Assembly: GCA_937879965.1 (NCBI GenBank)
Contig: CALFMP010000037.1
Coordinates: forward strand, 922,767-986,766
Length of the DNA: 64,000 nt
Reading direction: 5' to 3'
From: QKMZ01 sp012965515
GTDB taxonomy: Bacteria; Cyanobacteriota; Vampirovibrionia; Obscuribacterales; Obscuribacteraceae
The notes under the pieces were generated by a model. That model did no database searches. It saw nothing but the letters and a program-made list of their open reading frames with translations, and was not told the DNA's origin. The position numbers and the translations under genes were made by a program. Positions 26,568 through 38,401 of the stretch are shown here, one piece after another. The stretch's first letter is position 1, and every line of letters starts with the position of its first letter.

Positions 26568-28349
26568 ATCAAACTTACCAAACAGATATTAATCCTCGTC
26601 GCCGCGCCCGTCGTTCTCGAAGTCAGCTTGGTTGGCTGGCTGCTATACACTTTTTCGCAGGCGGAAAGTGCACGCGTTCAGCTCATTGAATCGCGAACCA
26701 TGGTCGGTCACATAAATGCACTTCTCTCCATGCACCTGGAAAGAACGCAAATGATGTTTCTGCAGTTTGCCGGCTTGATACCAAAAGACGACAACAAAAT
26801 GCGCGAATTACAGTTCAGAACCGCTGCAGAAGTGAAAGTGATTGAAGAGCTTTCATCGCACTCGAAAACAAAGCAGTCGCAATGGCTGCAATTGACCCGA
26901 CAGATTTACATGGTGCAGGAAGATTTCGATCAGTTGCGCAGTCGCTATTACGAAGGCGACAAGATGGCTGCCATGCAATTGATTGTGCGCAGCCGGGCGC
27001 GCATCAATAAGTTCTACTCGATGGTCAATGACGTAGTGCGGCAGGAAAATGCAAACGAAACGCAGCTGCAGCGCCAGATGACCGAAAGCAACGAACTGGC
27101 GATCAAAATACTTTGCATACTGCTGCTTCTGATTGTCGGCATAGCTATCACTGCAGCCGTCTATGTCAATGTCAACTTCAAACGGCGTTTAGACATTTTG
27201 ATGGATAACACACGCCGCATGTCCGCAGGTCTTGCGCCTCTCGCACCAATCAGAGGCGGAGACGAATTGGCGGAAATCGATGAAGTTTATCACCAGATGC
27301 ACGCTGCGATTGAAGTTTTGCGAAAGCACGAACGCGCAATGCTGGAAAACGCTGCTGAGGCAATCTGCTCTCTTGACGCGGGTCTTAGCTTCACAAGCGT
27401 CAACCCTGCCACAGAAAAAATCTGGGGATACGCGAGTGACGAATTGCTGGCACGTCGCGTGGTCGACCTGATAGCAGATGAATACAAAGAGAAATTCGGT
27501 GAAGAACTTTCGCAGGTTGTCGGCTCAGAAACTGAATTTCGAACAGATACAAAAATCAAGCGCAAAGACGGAGAACTGGCAGACGCATCATGGAGCGTAT
27601 CCTGGTCAAAGGAAGAAAGTTCTCTCTATTGCGTTGTCCAAGACATCAGCGCACGCAAAGAACTGGAGAGAATAAAGTCGGAGTTCTTTGCTATGGTCAA
27701 TCACGATTTGCGCACGCCGCTAACCTCGGTTCAAATGGTCCTTGATTGGCTGGAGATCGAGATGGGTGAACAAATGCCTGCGAATCTTTTGAAATCCGTG
27801 AAACGCGCAAAGGGTTCCGCACAAGAGATGCTCACACTCGCCAACAGTCTTTTGGAAATGGAACGGCTCGACAGAGGCAGCATCACGCTCGATCGCAGCA
27901 AAACCGATCTGGCAGAGCTGCTGCGCACAAGCATGGCACAGGTGGAAGCATTAGCAATCCCCAAAGATATTGAACTGAAAGCAGATCTTGAGGAGGTCAC
28001 AGCCAACATAGACAAATCGCGGATGCTGCAAGTGACAACTAACATTCTGACCAATGCCGTGAAATTCTCTCCGGCAAAATCGTCAATTGTCATCTCACTG
28101 AAACGCATTAACGAAACTTGCAAAGTGTCAATTAAGGATGAGGGCGTTGGTATTGCGGCGGAAGACTTGAAGTTTGTCTTCGACAGATTCCGCCAGGTGG
28201 GCAGTACTGACGGCAGGAAGCAGGGCTTTGGACTCGGTCTTTCAATTTGCAAGTCAATCGTTGAAGCCCATGACGGGCAGATTGGGGTTGAGTCAGAGGA
28301 AGGCAAGGGCAGTACTTTTTGGTTTATCCTCAATGCCGAGCCGGCTTGA
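26568..28349 (+). CDS. membrane PAS-containing sensor histidine kinase (likely AUC start)
   Basis: The N-terminus needs codons upstream of the first conventional start (TTG 26628). From ATC 26568 the frame reads IKLTKQILILVAAPVVLEVS, which completes TM1. GAAGG lies 10 bases before it, and no ATG, GTG or TTG occurs between the stop at 26559 and 26628. Order: TM1, ~150-residue helical extracytoplasmic domain, TM2 (ILCILLLLIVGIAITAAVYV), HAMP, PAS, HisKA with phospho-acceptor in MVNHDLRTPL (about H379 from ATC), and HATPase with NAVKFSP, DEGVGI and GFGLGLSI. It precedes two response regulators on the same strand and probably phosphorylates one or both. Confidence 0.88.
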   Translation: MKLTKQILILVAAPVVLEVSLVGWLLYTFSQAESARVQLIESRTMVGHINALLSMHLERTQMMFLQFAGLIPKDDNKMRELQFRTAAEVKVIEELSSHSKTKQSQWLQLTRQIYMVQEDFDQLRSRYYEGDKMAAMQLIVRSRARINKFYSMVNDVVRQENANETQLQRQMTESNELAIKILCILLLLIVGIAITAAVYVNVNFKRRLDILMDNTRRMSAGLAPLAPIRGGDELAEIDEVYHQMHAAIEVLRKHERAMLENAAEAICSLDAGLSFTSVNPATEKIWGYASDELLARRVVDLIADEYKEKFGEELSQVVGSETEFRTDTKIKRKDGELADASWSVSWSKEESSLYCVVQDISARKELERIKSEFFAMVNHDLRTPLTSVQMVLDWLEIEMGEQMPANLLKSVKRAKGSAQEMLTLANSLLEMERLDRGSITLDRSKTDLAELLRTSMAQVEALAIPKDIELKADLEEVTANIDKSRMLQVTTNILTNAVKFSPAKSSIVISLKRINETCKVSIKDEGVGIAAEDLKFVFDRFRQVGSTDGRKQGFGLGLSICKSIVEAHDGQIGVESEEGKGSTFWFILNAEPA

Positions 28350-28386
28350 GTAAGCTATCATTTGATAGCTAATTGAACCTCTTGCC

Positions 28387-29061
28387 ATGGCAAAAATACT
28401 TCTCGTCGAAGACGATTCCGCACTCGCTGAAATTATTCAGGGGTGGCTTACCAGGGAAAAACACCAATGTGAAGTCGTAAACGACGGCACAGACGCCCGC
28501 ACGCGGGTGAAGACCTACGATTACGACATCATCATCCTCGACTGGGAACTGCCCGGCTGCAATGGAATTGACATTCTCAGAGAATACCGGAATGCAGGCG
28601 GCGAAGCGCCCATTCTCATGCTCACCGGAAGATCGGATATTACCGACAAGGTGACCGGCTTTGACACCGGCGCCGACGACTACCTGACCAAGCCTTTCCA
28701 TGCTCGCGAACTAACTGCGCGAATCTCGGCACTCTTGCGCCGCCCGCATGGGCAATCAGACGACAACGTCAAGCAAGACCGTTTCGAGCTGGACAGAAAG
28801 GCAGGCGTGCTCCGCATTGGCAACAAGAAGGTTCCACTCTTGCCGAAAGAATTGGCGCTGCTGGAATTCCTGATGAAGCACCCGCGCGAACTTTTTTCTC
28901 CGGAGACCTTGCTCAATAGGGTCTGGCCTACAGACTCGGAATCGACGGATATGGCGATTCGGTCATGCGTCAAACGCTTGCGGCAAAAGCTGGCTGCAGA
29001 AAATGAAAATGATGTTGTGCGGAACGTCCATGGGCACGGCTACGGCTTCTTTCCGGACTAG
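28387..29061 (+). CDS. OmpR-type response regulator 1
   Basis: 224 residues. The receiver domain begins AKILLVEDDSALAE. The acidic pocket is EDD, the phospho-acceptor lies in IIILDWELPG, T/S is in MLTGR, and K is in YLTKPF. A winged-helix DNA-binding domain follows (LLPKELALLEFLMKHP, NVHGHGYGFF). It sits 37 bases after the histidine kinase, its likely partner. It has no obvious SD before its ATG. It is closely related to the next gene. Confidence 0.93.
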   Translation: MAKILLVEDDSALAEIIQGWLTREKHQCEVVNDGTDARTRVKTYDYDIIILDWELPGCNGIDILREYRNAGGEAPILMLTGRSDITDKVTGFDTGADDYLTKPFHARELTARISALLRRPHGQSDDNVKQDRFELDRKAGVLRIGNKKVPLLPKELALLEFLMKHPRELFSPETLLNRVWPTDSESTDMAIRSCVKRLRQKLAAENENDVVRNVHGHGYGFFPD

Positions 29062-29164
29062 TGCGGTTCTAATTTACCTGGCAACCGCGCTGGGTAGATA
29101 AATTGATAGGAGCCCGGTACTATGATGCAACTTGCATCATGCACTCATTAAACGAGCGGTTGCC

Positions 29165-29851
29165 ATGGCGAAAATTCTACTGGTTGAAGACGATATCGAC
29201 CTGACCAGCACGATGAGTGACTTCCTCGAACATGAGGGTTACACGGTCGAACACGCTGGAGATGGGGCGGAAGCTAGCTTTCGGCTGTCGTCATTCAAGT
29301 ACGACTTGATCATGCTTGACTGGAATTTGCCGAAGATGTCCGGCTTGGATGTGCTCAAGAACTATCGCTTGAGCGGCGGCCGAGCGCCGGTTTTAATGCT
29401 CACAGGGCGGGGCGGTTTGTCCGACAAAGAATCAGGTCTAGACATGGGCGCTGATGATTATTTGAGCAAACCATTTCATTTGACAGAGCTTTCAGCACGT
29501 TTGCGTGCGCTTTTGCGCAGAAGCTACGACTTTCCGGAAGGTGACGTCACCATTCAAGTGAGAAATCTGGAACTCTCATCGGCAAGCAGAAAACTTACAG
29601 TGGATGGGATGAATGTTCATCTTTCACCGAAAGATTTTTCCCTGCTCGAATTTCTCATGCAGCATCCCGATACGGTATTTAGTTACGAAGCTTTGGCGAA
29701 ACGCGCTTGGGATGATGATGGAGAAACCACGGAAGAAGCCGTCCGCTCTGCTATCAAACGCATCAGAAAGAAAATCGGCGACGTCGAAGGCACAGTCATT
29801 GAAAACCTTTCGAAAGAAGGTTACCGCCTAAATTCAAAACGCGCATTGTAG
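29165..29851 (+). CDS. OmpR-type response regulator 2
   Basis: 228 residues from ATG 29165, chosen because AKILLVEDD must follow the start directly. A complete receiver (EDD pocket, aspartate in LIMLDWNLPK, K in YLSKPF) and winged helix (LSPKDFSLLEFLMQHP, NLSKEGYRLNSK) are present. It is paralogous to the preceding regulator, suggesting tandem duplication under one kinase. Its last four codons and stop (CGC GCA TTG TAG) form the start of a 24-bp tandem repeat array, so its C-terminus has been reshaped by the repeat. Confidence 0.93.
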   Translation: MAKILLVEDDIDLTSTMSDFLEHEGYTVEHAGDGAEASFRLSSFKYDLIMLDWNLPKMSGLDVLKNYRLSGGRAPVLMLTGRGGLSDKESGLDMGADDYLSKPFHLTELSARLRALLRRSYDFPEGDVTIQVRNLELSSASRKLTVDGMNVHLSPKDFSLLEFLMQHPDTVFSYEALAKRAWDDDGETTEEAVRSAIKRIRKKIGDVEGTVIENLSKEGYRLNSKRAL

Positions 29852-29929
29852 ACGTCTTGTAGGGGCGCATTGTAGACGTCTTGTAGACGCGCATTGTAGA
29901 CGTCTTGTAGGGGCGCATTGCATGCGCCC
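29841..29929. repeat. 24-bp tandem repeat array ending in a palindromic spacer element
   Basis: GCGCATTGTAGACGTCTTGT recurs at 29841, 29865 and 29889. A partial copy at 29913 merges into the GTAGGGGCG...CGCCC palindrome at 29907-29929. The first unit begins inside the response regulator gene and supplies its TAG stop. Confidence 0.85.
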
Positions 29930-30084
29930 TTCCATAAGCCGGCGAGCCGCCGGCGCTCCCAGGATATCTGCATCGGAAGAAAGATTGTCATGTCGATCTC
30001 CGCTGTAGGGGCGGCATTCTTGCCGCCCTCACCGGCGAGCAGCCGGCGATTACACAACGGACGACGCATGGCGTCGCCCCTACA
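29930..30084. repeat. cluster of palindromic spacer elements
   Basis: A GGCGAGCCGCCGGCGCTCCC element is at ~29940. A GTAGGGGCGG...CCGCCC palindrome is at 30005-30028, and a reversed copy at 30062-30084 ends CCCCTACA. The last gives the TAG stop of the GNAT gene on the - strand. Confidence 0.75.
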
Positions 30085-31090
30085 ATAATTCTTTTGAAAA
30101 ACGCAAGAGGCGGGTTCCGAATTCCATTTTGGTTTTTCCGTCTCTGCGATAGCCGTTGCGTTCGTAGAAGCGGATCGCTATTTCATTGACTTCAAACACC
30201 CATAGCTTAGATGTGACATAACCCATGCGTGCAAGTTCTTCTTCACACCACCTGAGGAGAGCGGAACCATGCCCCTTTTGCCAGACACAAGGGTGTAGGT
30301 AGATGCGACCGACTTCTCCGAATGTACCATCGGAATCATCATCACGTGGAGCCGAGGCGGAAACGAGACCGACGATTTGATCGCCGCGAACAAGAACGCT
30401 CGTCACGCATTTCGGATCATCGAATCTGCCATTCCACAACTTTTCAAAATCGTCGAGTGATCTCGAGTTCGCATAATCAGGCGCAAGTTCGCAAAACGTC
30501 CCCCGCAGAGAATCGTGATGAACAGCCGCAAGAGCGTACGCGTCAGATTGCTCAGCAAGGCGCATGCGGCAGGGCTTTTCTTCTCGATAAAGCAAATATG
30601 CCGGGTGCTGTAATCCAGTCGGCTCATAAAACTCTGCAGATTTGCCGATAAAGCCTAACTTACGCAGAGCATTACGCGATGACTTATTTTCCGGATGATG
30701 CCCAGCAAAAATAGTGTCCACATTCAAGTTCTTGAACGCGTGGTCGATCACAACGCATGCAGCTTCAGTCGCATAGCCCATTCCCCAATGTTCCGGCACA
30801 AGATGAAAGCCCAATTCAAAAACGGCATTCTTCTCACCATATGGGCGCAATCCACAGCAACCAACGAATTCCCCGGTCTGAGTGAACATCGGCCAGTATT
30901 GAACTTTGCTTTCAGCGCCTTGCTTTATCTCGTTCGCCAACCTGTCGCTCGCCTCACCTTGCGACATCGGCTCCTTTCTGAAAAGCTTCGTAACCTCAGG
31001 ATTTCCCCAAAGCTGCCATGCAAGTTCACCATCACCTTCCTGCCACCACCGGAGGTTAAGACGATTTGACTTCAAGAAAACATCAGTCAT
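30080..31090 (-). CDS. fused tandem GNAT acetyltransferase
   Basis: 336 residues with two N-acetyltransferase folds. The first half (1-~170) is RimJ-like: KSNRLNLRWW, ELGFHLVPEHWGMGYATEAA (acetyl-CoA loop) and NKSSRNALRKLGF. The second half (~172-336) is a general GNAT: MRLAEQSDAYALAAVHHDS, VGRIYLHPCVWQKGHGSALL (Q-x-G-x-G-like loop) and NEIAIRFYERNGY. The substrates are unknown and the halves may differ. The TAG stop lies in a spacer palindrome. It shares the strand with the next two genes. Confidence 0.85.
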   Translation of the reverse strand: MTDVFLKSNRLNLRWWQEGDGELAWQLWGNPEVTKLFRKEPMSQGEASDRLANEIKQGAESKVQYWPMFTQTGEFVGCCGLRPYGEKNAVFELGFHLVPEHWGMGYATEAACVVIDHAFKNLNVDTIFAGHHPENKSSRNALRKLGFIGKSAEFYEPTGLQHPAYLLYREEKPCRMRLAEQSDAYALAAVHHDSLRGTFCELAPDYANSRSLDDFEKLWNGRFDDPKCVTSVLVRGDQIVGLVSASAPRDDDSDGTFGEVGRIYLHPCVWQKGHGSALLRWCEEELARMGYVTSKLWVFEVNEIAIRFYERNGYRRDGKTKMEFGTRLLRFSKELL

Positions 31091-31105
31091 GGCATTCCCA
31101 ATTCT

Positions 31106-32527
31106 TCATTGAAAGAATTGCGGTTTGCTCGATGAAATCAGCATAGAATCAAGTTCATCGAGAGTTTTCAATCGTTTCGCCAAGATTTGCTCAGGCAACT
31201 CTTCCTTCTTCCTCATCTTCCTTCTGTGCCGAATGTCATCAAGCAACCAATAAGTTGTCAGCCCAAGCGACAGACCAGTACCGGCAGTTGAACCTATAGC
31301 GCCAGCCAAGTTAAGGTTGTTCTGCGCTCTGTCTCTATTTCTCAATCGACCGCTAAGCGTTACCATACCCAAAATATCCTGGTTCAAATAAGTGCCGGAA
31401 ATCAAAGGGCCGGTCAATTCGCCTTGCAGCGCCACCTTGTTGTTGTGCCGGAGATCCTCAAGACTATCGTCAATGCTCTTGTCATAGCGAGCAGACCAAA
31501 GTGCATAGGCTGACGTTCGATTCTGTACTGAGGGTGATTGTTCCAGGACCGAAATGTCCTTCGTCGCCAATTCCTTATTCAACTCAGCCATCGCCACTTT
31601 CGCATCTGCCTCAGCGTCTTTCAGAGACTCTTGAAACTTCTTCTTCAGTCGATTGCGCCAAAATTTAGCAAGCAGATAATAGGATCTCGAACTGGCCGGC
31701 GCGCTGGCAATACCGAAACCATCGCCAACGATCCCAGTCACCACAGAAGGCTTTGTAAAACGATCACTGTCGTACGATTTTAAAGCGAGCAAATATGATG
31801 CAAGGTAAAGCCCGTCTGCAGCAAGGTCTAGCGCGTAATAAACGTTGTAGCTCGATTGCAGCGCTTTGATATCAGAGTAGACATCAGCGAATTCCGAAAG
31901 GCACCAATCGCGGAAGTGCTTCAAGACGCGTCCTTCAGCTCTGTATACGCCACCAAGATCTGAATCAGGAAATTTCGCAACGAGCGCGTCTCTCTCAGCG
32001 CGCAATGCGTCGATTTCCTGCACTCGTTTGATTACTTCCTTGACCGCTGCACCAGGGCTCTTTTTCAAGATGATGTTCTTCATGGCAGTCCAGCCGTTTG
32101 AGCCAAACTCCAAACCCACGCTGGCTCCATCCAGCAAGATCGCTATGATACCGACCCTAATCGCACGGCGATTCTCGCCATCTGTGATCTTTTCAGGATG
32201 GTGAATGTTTGCTCCAGAGATTTTTACTAACCAAATACTGGACGCCAAGCCGGCTGCAGCTGAAGCGATTTGCCCAGCAGCAAATCGGATACGCTGCGTC
32301 TTTGGAATTTTCGTACCGTAAACACGGTATTGCAGGTAATACCGCTCCAGATCGATTTCTTTATGCAGAATCTGATTTGTTATTGCATCAATTTGGCGCT
32401 CGTCATCGACCGGCTCAACGGCGAAAGCACTCGAACAGCAAAAAAGCTGAAGGCTGAGAAAAACAGAGGCGCACTTACGCGCTCTTTGAGTTCCGCTCTT
32501 AAAACTGATCTGTATGCTGTTCAGCAT
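31106..32527 (-). CDS. exported membrane-associated protein of unknown function
   Basis: 473 residues. A basic N-terminus leads to a signal sequence, VFLSLQLFCCSSAFA, with cleavage likely after AFA. The mature protein has several hydrophobic stretches (RFAAGQIASAAAGLASSIWLV; VGIIAILLDGASVGLEFG; NLAGAIGSTAGTGLSLGLTTYWLL) separated by charged helices with coiled-coil character. I recognise no family. Its ATG lies one base past the stop of the upstream glycosidase gene, so the two form an operon and may serve the same envelope or polysaccharide process. Confidence 0.7.
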   Translation of the reverse strand: MLNSIQISFKSGTQRARKCASVFLSLQLFCCSSAFAVEPVDDERQIDAITNQILHKEIDLERYYLQYRVYGTKIPKTQRIRFAAGQIASAAAGLASSIWLVKISGANIHHPEKITDGENRRAIRVGIIAILLDGASVGLEFGSNGWTAMKNIILKKSPGAAVKEVIKRVQEIDALRAERDALVAKFPDSDLGGVYRAEGRVLKHFRDWCLSEFADVYSDIKALQSSYNVYYALDLAADGLYLASYLLALKSYDSDRFTKPSVVTGIVGDGFGIASAPASSRSYYLLAKFWRNRLKKKFQESLKDAEADAKVAMAELNKELATKDISVLEQSPSVQNRTSAYALWSARYDKSIDDSLEDLRHNNKVALQGELTGPLISGTYLNQDILGMVTLSGRLRNRDRAQNNLNLAGAIGSTAGTGLSLGLTTYWLLDDIRHRRKMRKKEELPEQILAKRLKTLDELDSMLISSSKPQFFQ

Positions 32528-32528
32528 T

Positions 32529-35243
<2,715 letters not shown>

Positions 35244-35297
35244 GCTAGTTCGAGTTTCCTTGTTGCCAAATTCCTACGCTGATACACACTTCCGGAC

Positions 35298-36407
35298 CTA
35301 GTCGCACATGGCATTAACTACAAGCTTTTGAAAGTGGATGCAGAGATGTTCGCTGTTGGTCAGGAAGCGCCCAACGCTTGGAGTGCCGCCCATTAGTCCC
35401 AGTTGCACCGAGTTTGTCAATATGTCGTCTTCGAGCCCGACTTCTGTATTGAAATGAATCAACTCCTCCGCCCAGTCCTTATTCACGCCAGGCGCAAAGT
35501 ATTGCTCTGAAAAACCTTTGGCAGTGTTCGGTCCGTTCGGCAGCCACACATCAACTGAAAGATTGGGGAAACCAGGATTGATATTGATCGTGAAATTGGG
35601 CCAGAGCAAATGATACTGCGCCTGCGTGACCGCCCCTTTCGCATCGTATGTTTTTACCTTTGCGTTTCCTTCTAGCGCCGATTGGCGAACGTAGCCAACC
35701 TGGCTGGAAAACCATTCATAGGCAGTGAGTTTATAACTGTCCTGGTCAACATCAATTGCGGCACTGAATCCCGGATGTGCAACCGGGCAGTGGTAACATT
35801 CGAGGTAATTTTCGAGCATAGTTTTCCAGTTGGCGCGCGCGTCCCATTCGTCGCGGCTCCACAGCTCAAGCGAATCGAGATCGATTCCGGATTCAGCGAT
35901 GATACCCAACAGCGGCCCGAAATAAGTGTCAAGCGACTTGCTGTTTTCGTCAGCATTGGCAAACACCCACGGACCTAAAGTTTCCACCTTGATCGGCAAA
36001 AGCGGATAGTCGGCAACGGAAAAGTTCGGCTCTCGATCAGAGCGAGGTGCAGCTTTCAAATCGCCACACAAGTCATAAGTCCATGCGTGATATCGGCATT
36101 GCAAGATTTTCGCATTGCCGCAATCTTTCATGACCTCATGGCGCCGGTGACGGCATACATTGACAAATCCCTGCAGCCCGTTTTCGTTGCGCACAACTAC
36201 AACCGGAATTCCACCCACGTAGCCCGTGATGAAATCACCGACATTCCTCAGCCGTTGGATTGGTCCCACATACTGCCAACTCTTGCGGAAAATCTTGTGA
36301 ATCTCCTGCTCGGTCATCTCGGGGTCCGTGTACCAGCTCGAAGGCAGCGATTCACCGCGATCTAAACCTGCCAGCAATTCACTGGCTTTATTGACGACCT
36401 GCTGCAT
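35298..36407 (-). CDS. Rieske-type aromatic ring-hydroxylating oxygenase, alpha-like subunit
   Basis: 369 residues. The Rieske [2Fe-2S] motif is CRHRRHE followed by CRYHAWTYD (CxH and CxxH). The mononuclear iron site lies in ENYLECYHCPVAHPGF with the second part (ID-x-DQDSY) as usual. Length and order match Rieske oxygenases of the choline/carnitine monooxygenase-like group. The partner reductase is not nearby. The substrate could be a quaternary amine or an aromatic compound. It is monocistronic, starting at ATG 36407 with GGGAGAG seven to eight bases upstream. Confidence 0.9.
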   Translation of the reverse strand: MQQVVNKASELLAGLDRGESLPSSWYTDPEMTEQEIHKIFRKSWQYVGPIQRLRNVGDFITGYVGGIPVVVVRNENGLQGFVNVCRHRRHEVMKDCGNAKILQCRYHAWTYDLCGDLKAAPRSDREPNFSVADYPLLPIKVETLGPWVFANADENSKSLDTYFGPLLGIIAESGIDLDSLELWSRDEWDARANWKTMLENYLECYHCPVAHPGFSAAIDVDQDSYKLTAYEWFSSQVGYVRQSALEGNAKVKTYDAKGAVTQAQYHLLWPNFTININPGFPNLSVDVWLPNGPNTAKGFSEQYFAPGVNKDWAEELIHFNTEVGLEDDILTNSVQLGLMGGTPSVGRFLTNSEHLCIHFQKLVVNAMCD

Positions 36408-36679
36408 AGAACTCTCCCGATTGCGACCGCAATAAATTCAGGATGATAACCGATGGGCTCTCCGCTTTGTGTTAAAACGGTCGCCCCGTTTGACTTGCCA
36501 GTTGCAAACTGGATAGTCTCGAGAACCTTGGCCTGCAAGCATCCTTAAATCTCACGATTAACTTCCGAAGGAATCTGGAAAGTATTGTGCAGGCGCTGCT
36601 CGCGCATTGTCGCGTGATAAGATCTGCCAACCTAAGTGGCGCCCCGTCTGAACTGTTGAAAACTTCAGAGGTTATTTTG

Positions 36680-37528
36680 ATGCATTATCGTTTAAACCGC
36701 CTTTTCCACCCCGAATCCAAGCGCACGCTCATCGTCGCGATTGACCATGCTCTGTTCAACAATGCAGCCTTCCTGGATGGCATTGAAAACATGGACAAGG
36801 TTGTGAAAACACTGGCAGAAGCAAACCCGGACGCCATGCTGTTATCACCCGGAGAGGCGCCGCACCTACAAAAGCTACCGGGACGCACAAAACCAGCACT
36901 GATGCTGCGTGCAGACACTGCGAATTTCTACAATGATGTATTGCCTTCGTCGCGTTTGTTCTGCGAAGCATATGAAGATGCTGTTGAACTGGCAGTTCGG
37001 CTCGATGCTGCTTGCATCCTTCTCAACCTGCTCCAGGTCGACGAATTCCCAGAGATGCTAGAACAGTGTGTACGCAACATTCTGCGCTTGAAAAACATTT
37101 GCGACCGCTACGGCATGCCGATGGGAATCGAGCCGCTTTCTTTCCGCAGAAACAACAAAGGCGACATGGAAGGCGACCTCACTCCAGCCCGCGTAGTCAC
37201 ATTGGCTCGCATGGCCGCAGAACTCGGCGCCGATTTGATCAAAACTGACCCGACCGATCCTGAAGAAGTATTCGACAAAGTCATCGAAGCAGCCTCTGGT
37301 ATTCCAGTCTGTGTCCGTGGCGGAGGACGGGCATCCAATCAAGCAATCCTGGAGCACACCGAGAAACTTGTTGCAGAAGGCGTTGCCGGTCTCATCTATG
37401 GACGCAACATCATTCAGCACGAAGATCCGATCGGTATGACAAAGGCACTAAGCGCTGTTCTTCACCATGGTGAAACCGCTAAGAGTGCTGTCAAACACAT
37501 CCGCGAAGGCGTCGCCGCAAAGCGCTAA
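36680..37528 (+). CDS. class I fructose-bisphosphate-aldolase-like (DhnA/LacD-type) aldolase
   Basis: 282 residues from ATG 36680, with AGAGG eight bases upstream. A TIM barrel opens with TLIVAIDHALFN. The Schiff-base lysine is probably in ELGADLIKTDPTD. The phosphate-binding strand is IPVCVRGGGRAS, and GVAGLIYGRNIIQHEDP completes the family pattern. It should cleave a ketose or deoxy-sugar phosphate. The next three genes encode an isomerase-like cupin, a phosphatase and a sugar-type transporter, implying a catabolic cluster. The final codons and TAA lie in the first unit of a 35-bp repeat. Confidence 0.85.
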   Translation: MHYRLNRLFHPESKRTLIVAIDHALFNNAAFLDGIENMDKVVKTLAEANPDAMLLSPGEAPHLQKLPGRTKPALMLRADTANFYNDVLPSSRLFCEAYEDAVELAVRLDAACILLNLLQVDEFPEMLEQCVRNILRLKNICDRYGMPMGIEPLSFRRNNKGDMEGDLTPARVVTLARMAAELGADLIKTDPTDPEEVFDKVIEAASGIPVCVRGGGRASNQAILEHTEKLVAEGVAGLIYGRNIIQHEDPIGMTKALSAVLHHGETAKSAVKHIREGVAAKR

Positions 37529-37631
37529 GCAGAAAGCGTAGGAGCGATGCAGCAAAGCGCCAAGCAGAAAGCGTAGGAGCGATGCCACAAAACGTAAGCT
37601 GAAAGCGTAGGGGCGATGCCATGCATCGCCC
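37517..37631. repeat. 35-bp tandem repeat (3 copies) joined to a palindromic spacer element
   Basis: Units of the form GCAAAGCGC-TAAGCAGAAAG... start at 37517, 37552 and 37587, with the third more divergent. The array runs into a GTAGGGGCGATGCC...CGCCC palindrome at 37607-37631. Each unit itself contains GTAGGAGCGATGC, so the array looks like an expansion of the palindrome arm. The first unit overlaps the aldolase stop. Confidence 0.85.
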
Positions 37632-37702
37632 GCCGCACCTCCAAAAGCCCGGTTGTTTACAGTAGAAAAATTCAAATCGAAATTGATTGCAGGAGAATCA
37701 AA

Positions 37703-38266
37703 ATGAAGCAAAGCGAAATCAACATGCTCCTGAAAGAAGCAGCGGAGTGCTTGAAAAAGCATAACTGGAAGCTTCCGCCCGAGCCGGAATGGTGCGCAAC
37801 CGATTTCGGACTAGGTGAATACGAGAAAGCCGGTCTGGTCGAAGTGCTTCTCTGCAACGAGCCCGAGTACTGCGAGAAGATCATGTATGCGCGCGAAAAC
37901 ATGGTGACACCATGCCACACGCATTACGAAAAGAAAGAGGACATCATCGTTCGCCACGGTAGAGTCAAGTTCACTCTTTGGAATAAAAATCCAGAAGAGC
38001 ACAAAGCAGAAGGAACGGTTGAAATCAAGATCAATCGCAAAATGGAAACCAAAAAATCGGGCGAGCCTTTCGAACTGCAAGAAGGTGAGCGAGTAACTCT
38101 AACCTCAGGCGTCTGGCATGAATTCGCGCCAGTCGGTGGTCCCGCATTGATTGGCGAAGTGAGCACCTACTGTAACGAAGAAACAGACAACGTCTTCGCC
38201 AACAAGAAGATCGACATTTTCCAAGCTCCTGAAGCCGACGAAAAAGTCTTGACCCCTTGCTGCTAA
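37703..38266 (+). CDS. D-lyxose-isomerase-like cupin
   Basis: 187 residues from ATG 37703 with AGGAG seven bases upstream. The cupin signature MVTPCHTHYEKKEDIIVRHG carries two histidines and a glutamate for metal, and the second motif is ERVTLTSGVWHEFAP. Size and pattern match the bacterial D-lyxose ketol-isomerase family (PF07385-like), which interconverts D-lyxose and D-xylulose or mannose and fructose. It fits the neighbouring aldolase, phosphatase and transporter genes. A Cys-Cys C-terminus (TPCC) is unusual. Confidence 0.78.
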   Translation: MKQSEINMLLKEAAECLKKHNWKLPPEPEWCATDFGLGEYEKAGLVEVLLCNEPEYCEKIMYARENMVTPCHTHYEKKEDIIVRHGRVKFTLWNKNPEEHKAEGTVEIKINRKMETKKSGEPFELQEGERVTLTSGVWHEFAPVGGPALIGEVSTYCNEETDNVFANKKIDIFQAPEADEKVLTPCC

Positions 38267-38270
38267 ACGC

Positions 38271-38375
38271 CTACCGGAGCGCCGGCTTCCGGCCGGCCGT
38301 TCAAGAGCCAAAGGGACGACGGCGCTCCGACCACAACCAACAATGCAGAAGCCGCCAGGATGGCAGCGCTCCCAG
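38271..38375. repeat. GC-rich palindromic spacers between isomerase and phosphatase genes
   Basis: GCGCCGGCTTCCGGCCGGC-type inverted repeats lie at ~38280-38300. Degenerate GCCGCCAGGATGGCAGCGCTCCC copies follow at ~38350. They resemble the GCCGCCGGCGCTCCC element at ~29945. Confidence 0.6.
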
Positions 38376-38401
38376 CACATCGCCAACCGTAAGGAAAAAA
38401 C

